From: JAIBBD01 sp041390685
GTDB lineage: Bacteria > Chloroflexota > Dehalococcoidia > UBA2979
Direction: 5' to 3'
DNA length: 64,000 bases
NCBI GenBank assembly: GCA_041390685.1
Contig: JAWKPL010000001.1
Location: 1,488,001 to 1,552,000 of the forward strand
The translations under genes and the position numbers were made by a program. This document shows, one piece after another, positions 35,302 to 44,107 of this stretch (within the stretch, counting starts at the first letter, position 1; the number at the start of each line of letters is the position of its first letter). The notes under the pieces are model-generated. The model had not been told where the DNA came from. It saw only the letters and a list, made by a program, of their open reading frames with translations, and did no database searches.

Positions 35302-36072
35302 TTATGACTCGTCGCGTGGTGGGGGAGGGACGATCAGACCGGACGACGTCAAGTGACCGAGATCGACGACTTTACCCGCATCGACATCTCGCAATACCTC
35401 GTCGATGAGCTCGTCGCGGCGTTCGCGGGCTTCTCGTGTGAGTTCGAGCTCCTCCTGGACGCGCTCGGCGAGCACGCGCTCGGGGGCCTCGGACGAGCGT
35501 GGCAGGCGCGCCTCGAGGACGGCGCCCAGGGTGGAGTAGCGGTTGCCGCCGAGGAAGTGGAGGGGCCGCGCCTCGTCGGACTGGAGGAGCCACTGATCGT
35601 CGAACGCCGCAGGGTCGACGTGCACGGCGACGACCAGGCCGATGTAGAGGAAGTGGTCGCCAATGGGCAGCACCTGCTCCACCTCGCACTCCACCCAGGC
35701 GACGCAGTCCTTGAGCAGCGGCGCGCTGAGGTGGGCGGCGACGAACGTCTCGAGCCGGGTGGCCTCGAACTTATCGATGTCCTTGCCGGAGAGGGAGGCG
35801 AGGTACTGCACGTGGTGGAGCAGGGCGCGGGTGGGGAAGTTGAGCGCGAACTGCTCGGAGTGGCTGATCATCGCCGCGGAGTGGCGGGACTGCTCGATGG
35901 CGATGGCGACGAGGGGCGGCCGGGCCGAGACGGGCGTGTGCCACGCAACCGGAAGGACGTTGGGGACGCCACGGTCGGCGGTGGTGACGAGGGCGACGGG
36001 GCCGCCCTGCAACAGGCGCGCGGCCACCGTCACCGGGCGGCGTTCGACCTCGGACGGGGGGAGTTCGAGCAC
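35302..36072 (-). CDS. Flavin reductase family protein
   Basis: A 256-residue FMN-binding split-barrel protein. RPVTVAARLLQGGPVALVTT and GVPNVLPVAWHTPVSARPPL, then SRHSAAMISHSEQFALNFP, form the flavin site typical of flavin reductase-like proteins. A charged helical C-terminal tail of about 70 residues is extra. The GTG at 36072 is chosen because TATACT ends 6 bases upstream, which would place the transcript start on the codon. It is divergent from the MFS gene. Confidence 0.82.
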   Translation of the reverse strand: MLELPPSEVERRPVTVAARLLQGGPVALVTTADRGVPNVLPVAWHTPVSARPPLVAIAIEQSRHSAAMISHSEQFALNFPTRALLHHVQYLASLSGKDIDKFEATRLETFVAAHLSAPLLKDCVAWVECEVEQVLPIGDHFLYIGLVVAVHVDPAAFDDQWLLQSDEARPLHFLGGNRYSTLGAVLEARLPRSSEAPERVLAERVQEELELTREARERRDELIDEVLRDVDAGKVVDLGHLTSSGLIVPPPPRDES

Positions 36073-36078
36073 GTGCTG

Positions 36079-36084
36079 AGTATA
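36079..36084 (-). promoter_or_regulatory. -10 element for a leaderless transcript
   Basis: TATACT on the minus strand is followed by CAGCAC and then the GTG start of the flavin reductase gene. No ribosome site exists near this codon, so the gene probably has a leaderless mRNA. Confidence 0.5.
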
Positions 36085-36152
36085 CGAGGCGAGCGGGCGG
36101 CCGCCGTGACGCATGGGGGCCCGTAGTATGACGGGTGCTCGAGGAGTGCCCC

Positions 36153-37394
36153 GTGCCGGAACTCGCAACGCGCCCATTCGAGGTGACGCGCAACGTGCGC
36201 CTGTTCTACTCGCTCGGCTTCGTGCGGGAGCTGAGCCCGCTGCTCGTGATCTGGGTGGTGTACCTGACGGACTATCGCGACCTGACGCTGGCGCAGGTCG
36301 GGCTGATGGAGGGTCTGTTCTGGCTGATCAAGCTGGCGACCGAGGTGCCGACGGGCGCGTTCGCGGACCGGTTCGGGCGGCGGCTCACCTTCATGACGGG
36401 GTTTGCCCTCGAGGCGGCCGGCGTGGCGCTGTTCGCGGTCGCGGCCGACTTCGAGCTGCTGGTCGTGAGCTACGGCGTGTGGGCGGCCGGGCTCGCGTTT
36501 CGCTCCGGGAACGAGGAGGCGTACCTGTACGACGCGCTGGCGGTGGGGAGGCGGCAGGCGGAGTTCAGCGATCGCATCGGGATGTACTGGGCGGTCAGCA
36601 TCAGCGGGCTGCTGATCGGCGGGGCGCTGGGCGGTGTACTGGCGGAGGCGGTGGGACTGCGCCTCGCGGTGGTGGCGTCGCTCACGCCATATGTGCTGGC
36701 GGGGCCGATCGTGTGGCGCATGCAGGAGCCGCCTCGAGGCGAGGCGACGCACCAGCGGCCGGGCTACGTCGACACCTTGCGAGGGGCGCTGCGGGCGGTG
36801 CGCACGGACGCGGCGCTGCGCTGGATGCTGCTGCTGCAGATCGCGCTGTACGGAGCGCAGCCGGCGTTCTTCCTGCTGTCGCAGCCGTTCATGCGTGAGC
36901 ACGGCGTCCCGCTGGCGCTGTTTGGCGTGCTGATCGCGCCGGTGCACCTGCTGTGGGCTGGCGGTGGGCTGGTGAGCGGGCGGGCGGTGCGGCGGCTCGG
37001 GCTGCGAGGCACGCTGGGGCTCGCGATCGGCCTCGGGGTGGGCGGGCTGGCGGCGCTGGCGGCGGTCGACCACGTGTCGGCGTTCGTGGGGCTGGCGGCG
37101 TGCATGGCGGGGGCGGGGATCGCGTTCCCGGCGATTGGGTCGTATGTGAACGAGCGGACGGCCTCCGAGGTGCGGGCGACGGTGCTCTCGATCGCCCCGC
37201 TGGGGAGCTCGCTCGTGCTGGGCGCGGCGGGCGTGGGTGCGGGGGCGCTGGCGGAGCGGTCGTTGCAACTCGCGTTCGGGGCGATGGGGGCGGTTGTGCT
37301 GCTGGCGGCGGGGGGCTGCTTCCTCGCATGGCTGGCGGCGGACGCGCGTGCAGGACGGCGCGGCGCGACGGCTGTGGGGGACCCCGCGGCGTAG
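36153..37394 (+). CDS. Major facilitator superfamily transporter
   Basis: A 413-residue transporter with 12 likely membrane segments. The MFS motif A is GAFADRFGRRLTFM, between segments 2 and 3, with a related GRAVRRLGLRGTLGL in the second half. Substrate unknown. The GTG at 36153 has GAGGAG six bases upstream. A GTG at 36135, with TAGTAT just before it, would be a leaderless alternative six codons longer. Confidence 0.85.
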   Translation: MPELATRPFEVTRNVRLFYSLGFVRELSPLLVIWVVYLTDYRDLTLAQVGLMEGLFWLIKLATEVPTGAFADRFGRRLTFMTGFALEAAGVALFAVAADFELLVVSYGVWAAGLAFRSGNEEAYLYDALAVGRRQAEFSDRIGMYWAVSISGLLIGGALGGVLAEAVGLRLAVVASLTPYVLAGPIVWRMQEPPRGEATHQRPGYVDTLRGALRAVRTDAALRWMLLLQIALYGAQPAFFLLSQPFMREHGVPLALFGVLIAPVHLLWAGGGLVSGRAVRRLGLRGTLGLAIGLGVGGLAALAAVDHVSAFVGLAACMAGAGIAFPAIGSYVNERTASEVRATVLSIAPLGSSLVLGAAGVGAGALAERSLQLAFGAMGAVVLLAAGGCFLAWLAADARAGRRGATAVGDPAA

Positions 37395-37398
37395 CGGG

Positions 37399-37887
37399 TC
37401 AGGCGCGGGGCGGGTCGATGGCGGGCAATGCAGACCGCGAACGCTCGGCGTCCGCGAAGGCGGCGAGGTGGGCGCGCCCGGCCTCGAGCAGCGTGGCGAC
37501 CTCGACGGCGCGGTGGCGCGGAGTGTACGGCTCGATGCGGGGGAGGCCGCGCTCGAGGAGGGCGCGGGCGCCGTGGGCGTTGCCGCGCAGGTAGTGGGTG
37601 TAGCCGGCGCCGATCTGTGAGAGGCCTTTGAAGAAGTCCTCGTCGGGCTCCCCGCGTTCGAGGCGCCAGGCAGTCTCCCACGCCTCGTGCGCGCCGAAGT
37701 AGCGTCCGGCGTTGAAGTGCGCCACGGCCAGCGACTCGACCTCGGGGAGCGGGAGCAGCTCGAACGGCTCCAGGTGGAGGCGGTTCTCACTGCCGGCGGG
37801 AAGGGGGCGTCCGAATTCGTCCCTCGGCCGCTCGACCTTGAGCGGCGGGAAGATGTCCTCGAGGTCGGGCGCGGGTTCGTCCGTCAT
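37399..37887 (-). CDS. DUF309 family protein
   Basis: A 162-residue helical protein with the DUF309 core HFNAGRYFGAHEAWETAWRL and FFKGLSQIGAGYTHYLRGN. The family is widespread and of unknown function. It converges on the MFS gene with 4 bases between the stops. Confidence 0.85.
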   Translation of the reverse strand: MTDEPAPDLEDIFPPLKVERPRDEFGRPLPAGSENRLHLEPFELLPLPEVESLAVAHFNAGRYFGAHEAWETAWRLERGEPDEDFFKGLSQIGAGYTHYLRGNAHGARALLERGLPRIEPYTPRHRAVEVATLLEAGRAHLAAFADAERSRSALPAIDPPRA

Positions 37888-37941
37888 GAGTCACAGTCTA
37901 GCAGCGCGTCGACGGAGTTCAGACGCGCCGCGCGGGGCGGG

Positions 37942-38310
37942 TCAACCGTGCAGGTCGAGGAGTGTGCGGCAGAGGGCGGCGAGCACGTCGCCGTCGAAGG
38001 GCTTGGTGATGAACTCGGTGGCGCCGGCGTCCATGGCGAGGTCCTTGTGGGCGGCGTCGACGTACCCGCTCATGACGATGATCGGCGCCTCGGTGAGGGC
38101 GCGCAGGCGCTCGACGAGCGTGGCGCCGTCGGCGCCGGGGAGGACGAGGTCGACGATGAGGAGATCGGGCCGCTCGGTGGTCGCGAGCGCGATGGCCTGA
38201 TCGGCGTCGAGCGCGGTGAGGACGTCGAAGCCCTCGAACCCGAGCTGCAGCCGGAGCAGGCGTCCAATGGCCTGCTCGTCGTCGACCACCAGGATCCTGG
38301 CCGAAGCCAC
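37942..38310 (-). CDS. Single-domain response regulator
   Basis: A 122-residue CheY-like receiver without an output domain. The acid pocket is in ILVVDDEQ, the phospho-Asp in LLIVDLVLPGADG and the conserved Lys in FITKPFDGD. GTG start behind AAAGGAGGA. It could be a partner of the orphan kinase at 32687, but nothing shows that directly. Confidence 0.92.
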   Translation of the reverse strand: MASARILVVDDEQAIGRLLRLQLGFEGFDVLTALDADQAIALATTERPDLLIVDLVLPGADGATLVERLRALTEAPIIVMSGYVDAAHKDLAMDAGATEFITKPFDGDVLAALCRTLLDLHG

Positions 38311-38369
38311 ATCGTCCTCCTTTGCGGCCCACGGTGGGCCGTCCAACACGTTACGTTCGCCGCTGCGGG

Positions 38370-39065
38370 TCAGTCGAACAGCCGCTCTTCGGCCCGGCGC
38401 ATCGCGCGGTAGCACTCGCAGCTCGCGCGTTCGAGACCCTCGCGGTCGACGATGGCGATGCGGCCGCGCGCGTACTGGACGAGGCCGGCGCGCTGCAGGC
38501 GGCCGGCGGCGATGGTGACGGTCTGCCGCTGGACGCCGAGCAGGAGCGCGATGAACTCGTGGGTGATGGCAATGGAATCGGTGCCCGTGAGGTCCTCGAG
38601 GCGCAGCAGGCAGCGGGCGATGCGCTCCTCGACGACGTGGTTGGCAGAGCAGGCGGCGGCCTGCCCGGTGAGGCGCAGCAGCATGACCGCGTAGCGGGTG
38701 GCGAGCCTGCGCAGACCGGCTGCGGCGGGGCCGTGGACTTCGGAGCGCGGGAGCGCCAGGGCTTCGCCCGGGACCTGCACGAGGGCGCGAAAGGGCGTCA
38801 GGCCGTCATCGAGGAGCGCGGGGAAACCGACCATGCCCTCGCGGCCGACCATAACGTGCTCGTGGGCGTCTCCGGAGTCGAGGACCGTGAGCAGTGAGAC
38901 GGCGGCGGTCAGGGGGAAGACGAGCTGGTCGATGTGGTCGTCCTGGTCGAGGAGGGTGACGCCAGCCTCGAGATCGACCAGGCGCAGGTGCGGCTGGAGC
39001 GCCTCGAAGTCGGCGGCACCGAGGCTGGCGAGCAGCCGGTTCTGGCGCAGTATGCCTGCGTCCAT
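38370..39065 (-). CDS. Crp/Fnr-family transcriptional regulator
   Basis: A 231-residue regulator. An N-terminal cyclic-nucleotide-type barrel (LLASLGAADFEALQPHLRLV) is followed by a dimer helix and a C-terminal winged helix with IALLLGVQRQTVTIAAGRLQ. There are no Fnr-type cysteines at the N terminus, so the signal is unknown. GTGAGGA precedes the ATG. It lies directly upstream of and codirectional with the receiver gene; a shared transcript is likely. Confidence 0.88.
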   Translation of the reverse strand: MDAGILRQNRLLASLGAADFEALQPHLRLVDLEAGVTLLDQDDHIDQLVFPLTAAVSLLTVLDSGDAHEHVMVGREGMVGFPALLDDGLTPFRALVQVPGEALALPRSEVHGPAAAGLRRLATRYAVMLLRLTGQAAACSANHVVEERIARCLLRLEDLTGTDSIAITHEFIALLLGVQRQTVTIAAGRLQRAGLVQYARGRIAIVDREGLERASCECYRAMRRAEERLFD

Positions 39066-39389
39066 CGTCCTCACTCCCACACACCTCACCTTAGGCGCCG
39101 CGCCGGGCGATCCCATTTCGTCGGACTCATCCGTTCTGTCAGCCAGATGACAACCGGGGGGCGGGCTGCCTCGCGGGGCGAGGCGTCCGGCTGTGCTGTC
39201 CATCTTGTCTCCGCGAAGGCACCGGCGTCGGCCATCTACCTGACGTAACAGACGGAGGCCGGGACGCTACGGACGCGTATCCGGCGAACTCTTGGGCGGG
39301 GCAGTGGCTCGATGCGGGCGTTCGACGGCGATGGTCACGGCCGACGGCGGCGTCCCTCTCGCGGAGACGGATGCAGCGCCGGTTCGGGC
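39066..39389. other. Noncoding stretch between the Crp-type gene and the packaging operon
   Basis: No gene is seen on either strand. The region serves as the divergent upstream region for the regulator on the left and the phage-like operon on the right. The recognisable element is the LexA-type promoter at its right end. Confidence 0.5.
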
Positions 39390-39419
39390 TTGCCGGTCTT
39401 GGAACAGGTGTTCTAATGT
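39390..39419 (+). promoter_or_regulatory. Promoter with perfect LexA (SOS) box for the packaging operon
   Basis: TTGCCG (39390-39395) and TAATGT (39414-39419) are spaced by 18 bases. Between them lies GAACAGGTGTTC (39402-39413), a perfect GAAC-N4-GTTC box of the Gram-positive LexA type, abutting the -10. A bound LexA would block this promoter. The same kind of box precedes ruvB in this window, which calibrates the consensus for this genome. Confidence 0.75.
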
Positions 39420-39446
39420 TCCCCGTGCAGCAGGCAGGGGGTTGCC

Positions 39447-39731
39447 ATGACTGGCGGCGGGTGGACATCGGTCACGGCGTTTGAGGGCGCCGCGACGGCG
39501 GGCAGCGGGACGTTGAACGCGGCGCTCTTCTTCGGGCGCGCGGTGCGGTCGCGTGGGCCGCGGCGTACGGCTTCGGGATTGCTGACGGCGCTCTCGGCGG
39601 CGATTGCTCTGAGCGCGGTCGCATGTGGTGTCGCGGAGCCGGGGAGCGCGCTCGCGGCGGCGCTGGAGGCGCCGCTGGTGGCGGCGAACCTCGGCGTGAC
39701 GGGTGTGCTGCTGGCCGGCGGCCGGCGATGA
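39447..39731 (+). CDS. Small membrane protein, first gene of the packaging operon
   Basis: A 94-residue hydrophobic protein with two likely membrane segments (about residues 42-60 and 65-90). It has no recognised family. Its stop overlaps the next start (ATGA), and five more genes overlap the same way down to the portal gene. A membrane protein here could be holin-like, but nothing shows it. Confidence 0.55.
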   Translation: MTGGGWTSVTAFEGAATAGSGTLNAALFFGRAVRSRGPRRTASGLLTALSAAIALSAVACGVAEPGSALAAALEAPLVAANLGVTGVLLAGGRR

Positions 39732-39874
39732 CCACGTTCTCGGGCGCGCTGGCGCGCAAGGAGTACGAGCTGGCGGCGCTGCGGCTGATGCTCGGCGTCC
39801 TGGAGGCGATCGAGGAGGCGGCGCCGGCGACGCGTGACGAACTGATCGCGCTGCTGACGGTGGAACGGCGATGA
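39728..39874 (+). CDS. 48-residue protein of the packaging operon
   Basis: This short helical protein begins MTTFSGALARKEYELAALRL. It overlaps its neighbours by four bases on both sides (ATGA), which supports it being a real gene. No function is recognised. Confidence 0.5.
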   Translation: MTTFSGALARKEYELAALRLMLGVLEAIEEAAPATRDELIALLTVERR

Positions 39875-40188
39875 GCGACCAGGGCGGAACGGCGACGCGA
39901 CCCGCGTTCTACGAGTCGGCGCTGTCGAGGGCCGAGCGCGACGACTTCGCCGTCGCGAGGAGCGTGGACGGACTGCAGGAGGAGATCGCGATCCTGCGGC
40001 TGCGGCTGCGGGAGGCGCTGGGCGAGCACCCCGGCGACCTGGACATCGTCGAGCGGGGGGTGCGGTTACTGGTGCAGTCGTTGCTCGCGGAGCACCGGCT
40101 GTCCTCGAAGGAGGCGCGCAACATCACGGAGTCCCTGACGGGGCTGGCCGAGCAACTCATGGTCACGTTCACGGAGCGATTCGAATGA
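39871..40188 (+). CDS. 105-residue helical protein, possible terminase-associated
   Basis: A charged helical protein, with EEIAILRLRLREALGEHPGD and LLAEHRLSSKEARNITESLT. It overlaps both neighbours by four bases. Its place two genes before the large terminase is where small-subunit or accessory genes often lie, but there is no clear motif. Confidence 0.5.
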   Translation: MSDQGGTATRPAFYESALSRAERDDFAVARSVDGLQEEIAILRLRLREALGEHPGDLDIVERGVRLLVQSLLAEHRLSSKEARNITESLTGLAEQLMVTFTERFE

Positions 40189-40379
40189 CGGGGGACCGGC
40201 TGGGCGAGGTGATCCGGACGTGGCGGCGGACACGGTCGCGTCCGCCGGCGGGGGACGTGCACGAGCAGCTGCAGTACCTCGAGCGGGACGTGCAGGAAGT
40301 GCGGACGCGCGTGAACGCGCTGTTCTTCACCGTGCTTGCGGCGGCGCTCGGCGACGTGGCGGGGAGGCTGTTTGGATGA
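40185..40379 (+). CDS. 64-residue protein before the large terminase
   Basis: A short protein with a basic N terminus (IRTWRRTRSRPPAGD), a coiled-coil-like middle (QLQYLERDVQEVRTRVNAL) and a hydrophobic C terminus. It overlaps both neighbours by four bases. Function unknown. Confidence 0.5.
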   Translation: MTGDRLGEVIRTWRRTRSRPPAGDVHEQLQYLERDVQEVRTRVNALFFTVLAAALGDVAGRLFG

Positions 40380-41797
40380 GCGCGGTCACGGTGACCTCGA
40401 AGCGACCTGAGGGGCCACTGCCGCCGCTGCGTCCGTACCAGGGCAGGGCGGGCCACGCCGTCCTGCGCCGAGTGTTCCGGCGCGAGGGCGGATCGATCTC
40501 GATCGAGATCGCGCGGCAGGGCGGTAAGAACGAGCTGTCCGCACAGATCGAGCTGATCCTGCTGCTGGCGCGGGCGCAGTCGGGCGGGACGGTGGTGAAG
40601 TGCGCGCCGACCTTCGAGCCGCAGGCGCGGATCTCGATGCGGCGGCTGCGCAATCGGGCAGCGGAGGCGGGGATCTCCGTGCTCGTGCGGTCCGAGGGGC
40701 CCTCGGTGCGCTGCGGCAACGCGTCGGCGCAGTTCCTGTCGGCGGAGCCGGCCGCCAACGTCGTCGGGCACACGGCCGATTTGCTGCTCGAGGCGGACGA
40801 AGCGCAGGACATCGACGTGGAGACGTTCGACCGGGCGTTCCGGCCGATGGCGGCCTCGACGAACGCGCCGGTGGTGTTCTACGGCACGCCGTGGGGCGCG
40901 AACTCGCTGCTGGAGCAGGCCAAGGCTGCCCACCTGACGGCGGAACGCGCGGACGGCGTGCGGCGGCACTTTCGCTTCGACTGCAACGAGGTCGCGCGGT
41001 ACGTGCCGACGTACCGCGCGTACGTCGACGCGGAGCGTGAGCGGCTCGGCGAGCGGCACCCGCTGTTTCGGACGCAGTACCTGCTGGAGGTATTGCATGA
41101 CGCGGGGCGACTGTTCGACGCAGCGGCGCTGGCGCAGCTCGAAGGCGAGCACGAGCGACAGTCGACGCCGGTGCCGAGCGAGCGGTACGTCGCGGGCCTT
41201 GACCTGGCGGGCGCGGCGTCCGAGGAGCGGACGGAGGCACGAGACCGCGACTGGACCGTGCTGACGATCGCCCGGCTCATGCGGGGCGGCGCCGGCGGGC
41301 CTCGGATCGAGGTGGTCGAGCACCAGACCTGGCAGGGCGAGCCGACGGAGTCGTTGCTGGCGACGCTGGCCGACCGGCTGCGACGTGTGTGGCGGGTACG
41401 GCGGCTCGCGGTGGACGCGACGGGCCTCGGAGGGCCGGTGGCGGAGCTGCTGGCGGCGCGCCTCGGGCGGTCGACCGTGGAGGCGGTGACGTTCACCGCG
41501 GAGCGGAAGTCCCGCCTCGGGTTCGGGTTGCTCGCCGCGGCGCATTCGGGACGGCTGCGGCTGTATCGGATGGACGGGTCCGCGGAGTGGGCGGAGTGCC
41601 GGCGGCAGCTGGAGCTGGCGCGGGCGGCGTACCGCGAGCAGCGGTTGATGCAATTTCACGTGGACCCCTCGGAGGGCCACGACGACTACGTGATGAGCCT
41701 GGCACTGGCGGTGTGGGCGGCGCGCTTCGAGGGCGGCGAGCGCACGGCGCGCGGGCGCGTGCCGCAGCCAGAGGCGGCGGAAAGGATCCCGGCATGA
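40376..41797 (+). CDS. terL: Phage-type large terminase (ATPase-nuclease)
   Basis: A 473-residue DNA-packaging motor. The Walker A-like motif is IARQGGKNE, with Asn where Ser/Thr is usual; Walker B is LLLEADEAQDI. The C-terminal RNase H-type nuclease shows its acidic residues in YVAGLDLAG, LAVDATGLGG and GHDDYVMSLALA. All main catalytic positions are present, so the protein looks functional rather than decayed. It starts inside the stop of the preceding gene and overlaps the next by four bases. Confidence 0.9.
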   Translation: MSAVTVTSKRPEGPLPPLRPYQGRAGHAVLRRVFRREGGSISIEIARQGGKNELSAQIELILLLARAQSGGTVVKCAPTFEPQARISMRRLRNRAAEAGISVLVRSEGPSVRCGNASAQFLSAEPAANVVGHTADLLLEADEAQDIDVETFDRAFRPMAASTNAPVVFYGTPWGANSLLEQAKAAHLTAERADGVRRHFRFDCNEVARYVPTYRAYVDAERERLGERHPLFRTQYLLEVLHDAGRLFDAAALAQLEGEHERQSTPVPSERYVAGLDLAGAASEERTEARDRDWTVLTIARLMRGGAGGPRIEVVEHQTWQGEPTESLLATLADRLRRVWRVRRLAVDATGLGGPVAELLAARLGRSTVEAVTFTAERKSRLGFGLLAAAHSGRLRLYRMDGSAEWAECRRQLELARAAYREQRLMQFHVDPSEGHDDYVMSLALAVWAARFEGGERTARGRVPQPEAAERIPA

Positions 41798-42147
41798 TCT
41801 CGATGGTGCAGATGGTGACGGCGCCGCCGGCGCGGCGGCTGGAGACGGAGGACCGGCGGACGCGGCAGGACGCGCTGCCCGAGCATTTCGAGTACCGCGA
41901 CGAGGGGTGCGACCTGTTCTCCTCGTGCCTGACGTGTCCGCTGCCGCGGTGCCGGTACGACGAACCGGGCGGCGCGCGGACGATGATGAACCGGGTACGT
42001 GACGAGGAGATCCGGCGGTTGCGCTTCGATGTCGGCGTGCCGGTGGACGAGATCTCGGTGCGTTTTCGTGTGTCGCGGCGGACGGTGTTTCGCGTGCTGC
42101 GGGCGGGTGGGCCGACCTCGGCGCCGGACGAGGAGCGAGGGCGGTGA
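41794..42147 (+). CDS. Cys-motif / helix-turn-helix protein, possible small terminase
   Basis: A 117-residue protein. Its middle carries CDLFSSCLTCPLPRCRYDEP, a cluster of four cysteines that could bind a metal, and the C-terminal part has a helix-turn-helix, VPVDEISVRFRVSRRTVFRV. A DNA-binding protein between large terminase and portal could recognise the DNA to be packaged. It overlaps both neighbours by four bases. The small-terminase role is inference from position and fold. Confidence 0.6.
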   Translation: MISMVQMVTAPPARRLETEDRRTRQDALPEHFEYRDEGCDLFSSCLTCPLPRCRYDEPGGARTMMNRVRDEEIRRLRFDVGVPVDEISVRFRVSRRTVFRVLRAGGPTSAPDEERGR

Positions 42148-43358
42148 GCGAGGAGTCGCTGCCGCGGCTGCTGGCGAACCGGGACGGCGACCGGATGCGG
42201 CGGTACCAGGAGTACCTGGACTACTACGAGGGGCGGCGAGGATCGCCGCCAGCGCGCGGTCGCGAGCGCACGCTCACGTTCAACTACGCGCGCGCGATCG
42301 TGGAGAAGGGCGCGTCCTACCTCGTCACGGAGCACCGGCCGCAGGTCCTGGCGACCGAGGACACGCCGGCGGGACGGCGGCTGGCGACCGAAGCGGAGCG
42401 GGCGCTGCTCGACGTGTGGGAGGCGAACGACCTCGGGCGGCTCGACCTCGAGACCGAGGTGGACACGGCGGTGCTCGGGGACGGGGCGTTCAAGGTCGTG
42501 TGGGATGAGCGCGAGCGGCGGGTGGTCGTCTCCGCGCCGGACGTGCAGGGGCTGCATGCCTGGTGGGTAGGCGATGACGTACGGCGGCTGTGGCGGGTCG
42601 CGGCGAAGTACCGCATGCCCTCGGAGCAGGTGGCGGAGCGGCTCGGGCACACACCGAGGAGCCCGGGCGGCCGGCTGCCGGAGACGGTGGACGTCATCGA
42701 GGCGTGGACCGCGGAGCGTTTCGATCTGTGGCTCCAGGGGCAGCCGGTGGAGACGCGTCCGAACCCGTACGGGGCGATCCCGTACGTGATCTACCCGAAC
42801 GTCCCGCGCCCGAAGCAGTTTTGGGGCATCTCCGACATCGAGCCGCTGCGCGAACCGCTGGCGGAGTTGAACCGCGCGCTGACACAGCTCAGTCGTATCC
42901 TCGAGTTGTCGGGCAACCCGATCGCAGTCCTTGAGAACGTGGAGGAGGCGCGAGATATCGCGGTGCAGCCGGGGGCGGTGTGGGAGATCCCGGAGCAGGC
43001 GCGCGCGTACCTCCTCGACCTGCTGCAGGGAGGCGGGGTGCGGCTACACGTGGACTACGTGGAGCTGGTGTACCGGACGCTGCACGACCTGGCGGAGACG
43101 CCTCGGATCGCGTTCGGGGACGCGCGCAATGAACGGTCGGGCGTGGCGCTGCAGACGGAGCTGGACCCGCTGCTGCGCAAGGTGGGGCGCAAGCGGCTGA
43201 TCCGCACCGCGGCGCTGCGACGTCGCGACCGGTTGATCCTGCGAGTGCTGGGCCACCACACGGGGCGGCGCCTCGATGAGGGCGTGCGCACCGAGGTGGC
43301 CTGGGGGCCGGTATTCGCGGTGGAACCGGGGCTGGGGGTCACGAGTCAGGTCGCGTAG
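42144..43358 (+). CDS. Phage portal protein, SPP1 gp6-like
   Basis: A 404-residue portal protein. The family pattern is seen in RYQEYLDYYEGRRGSPP, NYARAIVEKGASYLVTEH, LGDGAFKVVWDE, then GAIPYVIYPNVPRPKQFWG and LREPLAELNRALTQLSRI. The portal forms the ring through which the terminase packs DNA. GTG start overlapping the preceding stop. No capsid, scaffold or protease gene follows; host genes begin 62 bases downstream. Confidence 0.88.
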   Translation: MSEESLPRLLANRDGDRMRRYQEYLDYYEGRRGSPPARGRERTLTFNYARAIVEKGASYLVTEHRPQVLATEDTPAGRRLATEAERALLDVWEANDLGRLDLETEVDTAVLGDGAFKVVWDERERRVVVSAPDVQGLHAWWVGDDVRRLWRVAAKYRMPSEQVAERLGHTPRSPGGRLPETVDVIEAWTAERFDLWLQGQPVETRPNPYGAIPYVIYPNVPRPKQFWGISDIEPLREPLAELNRALTQLSRILELSGNPIAVLENVEEARDIAVQPGAVWEIPEQARAYLLDLLQGGGVRLHVDYVELVYRTLHDLAETPRIAFGDARNERSGVALQTELDPLLRKVGRKRLIRTAALRRRDRLILRVLGHHTGRRLDEGVRTEVAWGPVFAVEPGLGVTSQVA

Positions 43359-43420
43359 GTGACCTTTGTGCCCTTCGGGGGGTGCGCCGGTGCCGTACGA
43401 TCGTGTGCGGGAGGTGCCAC

Positions 43421-44098
43421 ATGGAAGAACGGCGACGGCTGACGAGAGACCGCGACGACCGGATGCTCGGCGGCGTGTGCTCCGGCATCGCGAAGCACTT
43501 CGACCTCGATCCGACGCTGGTGCGCATCGCGTTCGTGATCCTGGCGTTCGTGTCCGGCGTCGGCATCATCGCCTACGTCGTGATGTGGCTGCTGCTGCCC
43601 GCTGACGACCGGTCGGACGTCGCGACGCGGCGGGTGATGCGGGACAACGTGGACGAGATGGCGGAGCGGGCGCGCCTCGCAGCGGCGTCCGCGCAGGCGG
43701 CGGCGGAGGCGGCGCGGCAGGCGGCCGACCAGCTGGCGGAGACGGCGCGGGCAGCCGGGCGGGCGGCACGCGAGACGTGGCAACAAGGGTCGCAGCAGGC
43801 GGGCGGCACCGCGGAGGCGGGAACGGGAACCCCGATGGGTGGAGCAGCCTCGGAGGGATGGGAGGCCGGTTCGGAGAGAGGCGCCCCGGCGGCCACCTCG
43901 ACGATGCCGTCGGAGGGTGGGCCGGAAGGCACACGCGAGCCCGGCGTGGAGGAAGCGGACAAGCCCGGCGAGACCACGCCGGAGGGGTCCGGCGAGACGT
44001 GGCCGCCGAGTCGCGAACTGCCCTCGACGGACGTGACGGCGGAGCCTTCCGACGCGGAGCTGGGCGAAGGACAGGGCTCTGGGCCGCCTCGGATGTAG
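43421..44098 (+). CDS. PspC-domain membrane protein with long low-complexity tail
   Basis: A 225-residue protein. The PspC domain is LTRDRDDRMLGGVCSGIAKH followed by a membrane segment ending VVMWLLLPAD at about residue 62. An Ala/Arg-rich helix and a Gly/Pro/Glu-rich tail of about 110 residues follow. PspC proteins sense membrane stress. GGGAGGTG precedes the ATG. It is host-like and not part of the phage module. Confidence 0.82.
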   Translation: MEERRRLTRDRDDRMLGGVCSGIAKHFDLDPTLVRIAFVILAFVSGVGIIAYVVMWLLLPADDRSDVATRRVMRDNVDEMAERARLAAASAQAAAEAARQAADQLAETARAAGRAARETWQQGSQQAGGTAEAGTGTPMGGAASEGWEAGSERGAPAATSTMPSEGGPEGTREPGVEEADKPGETTPEGSGETWPPSRELPSTDVTAEPSDAELGEGQGSGPPRM

Positions 44099-44107
44099 GC
44101 GGGGCGG

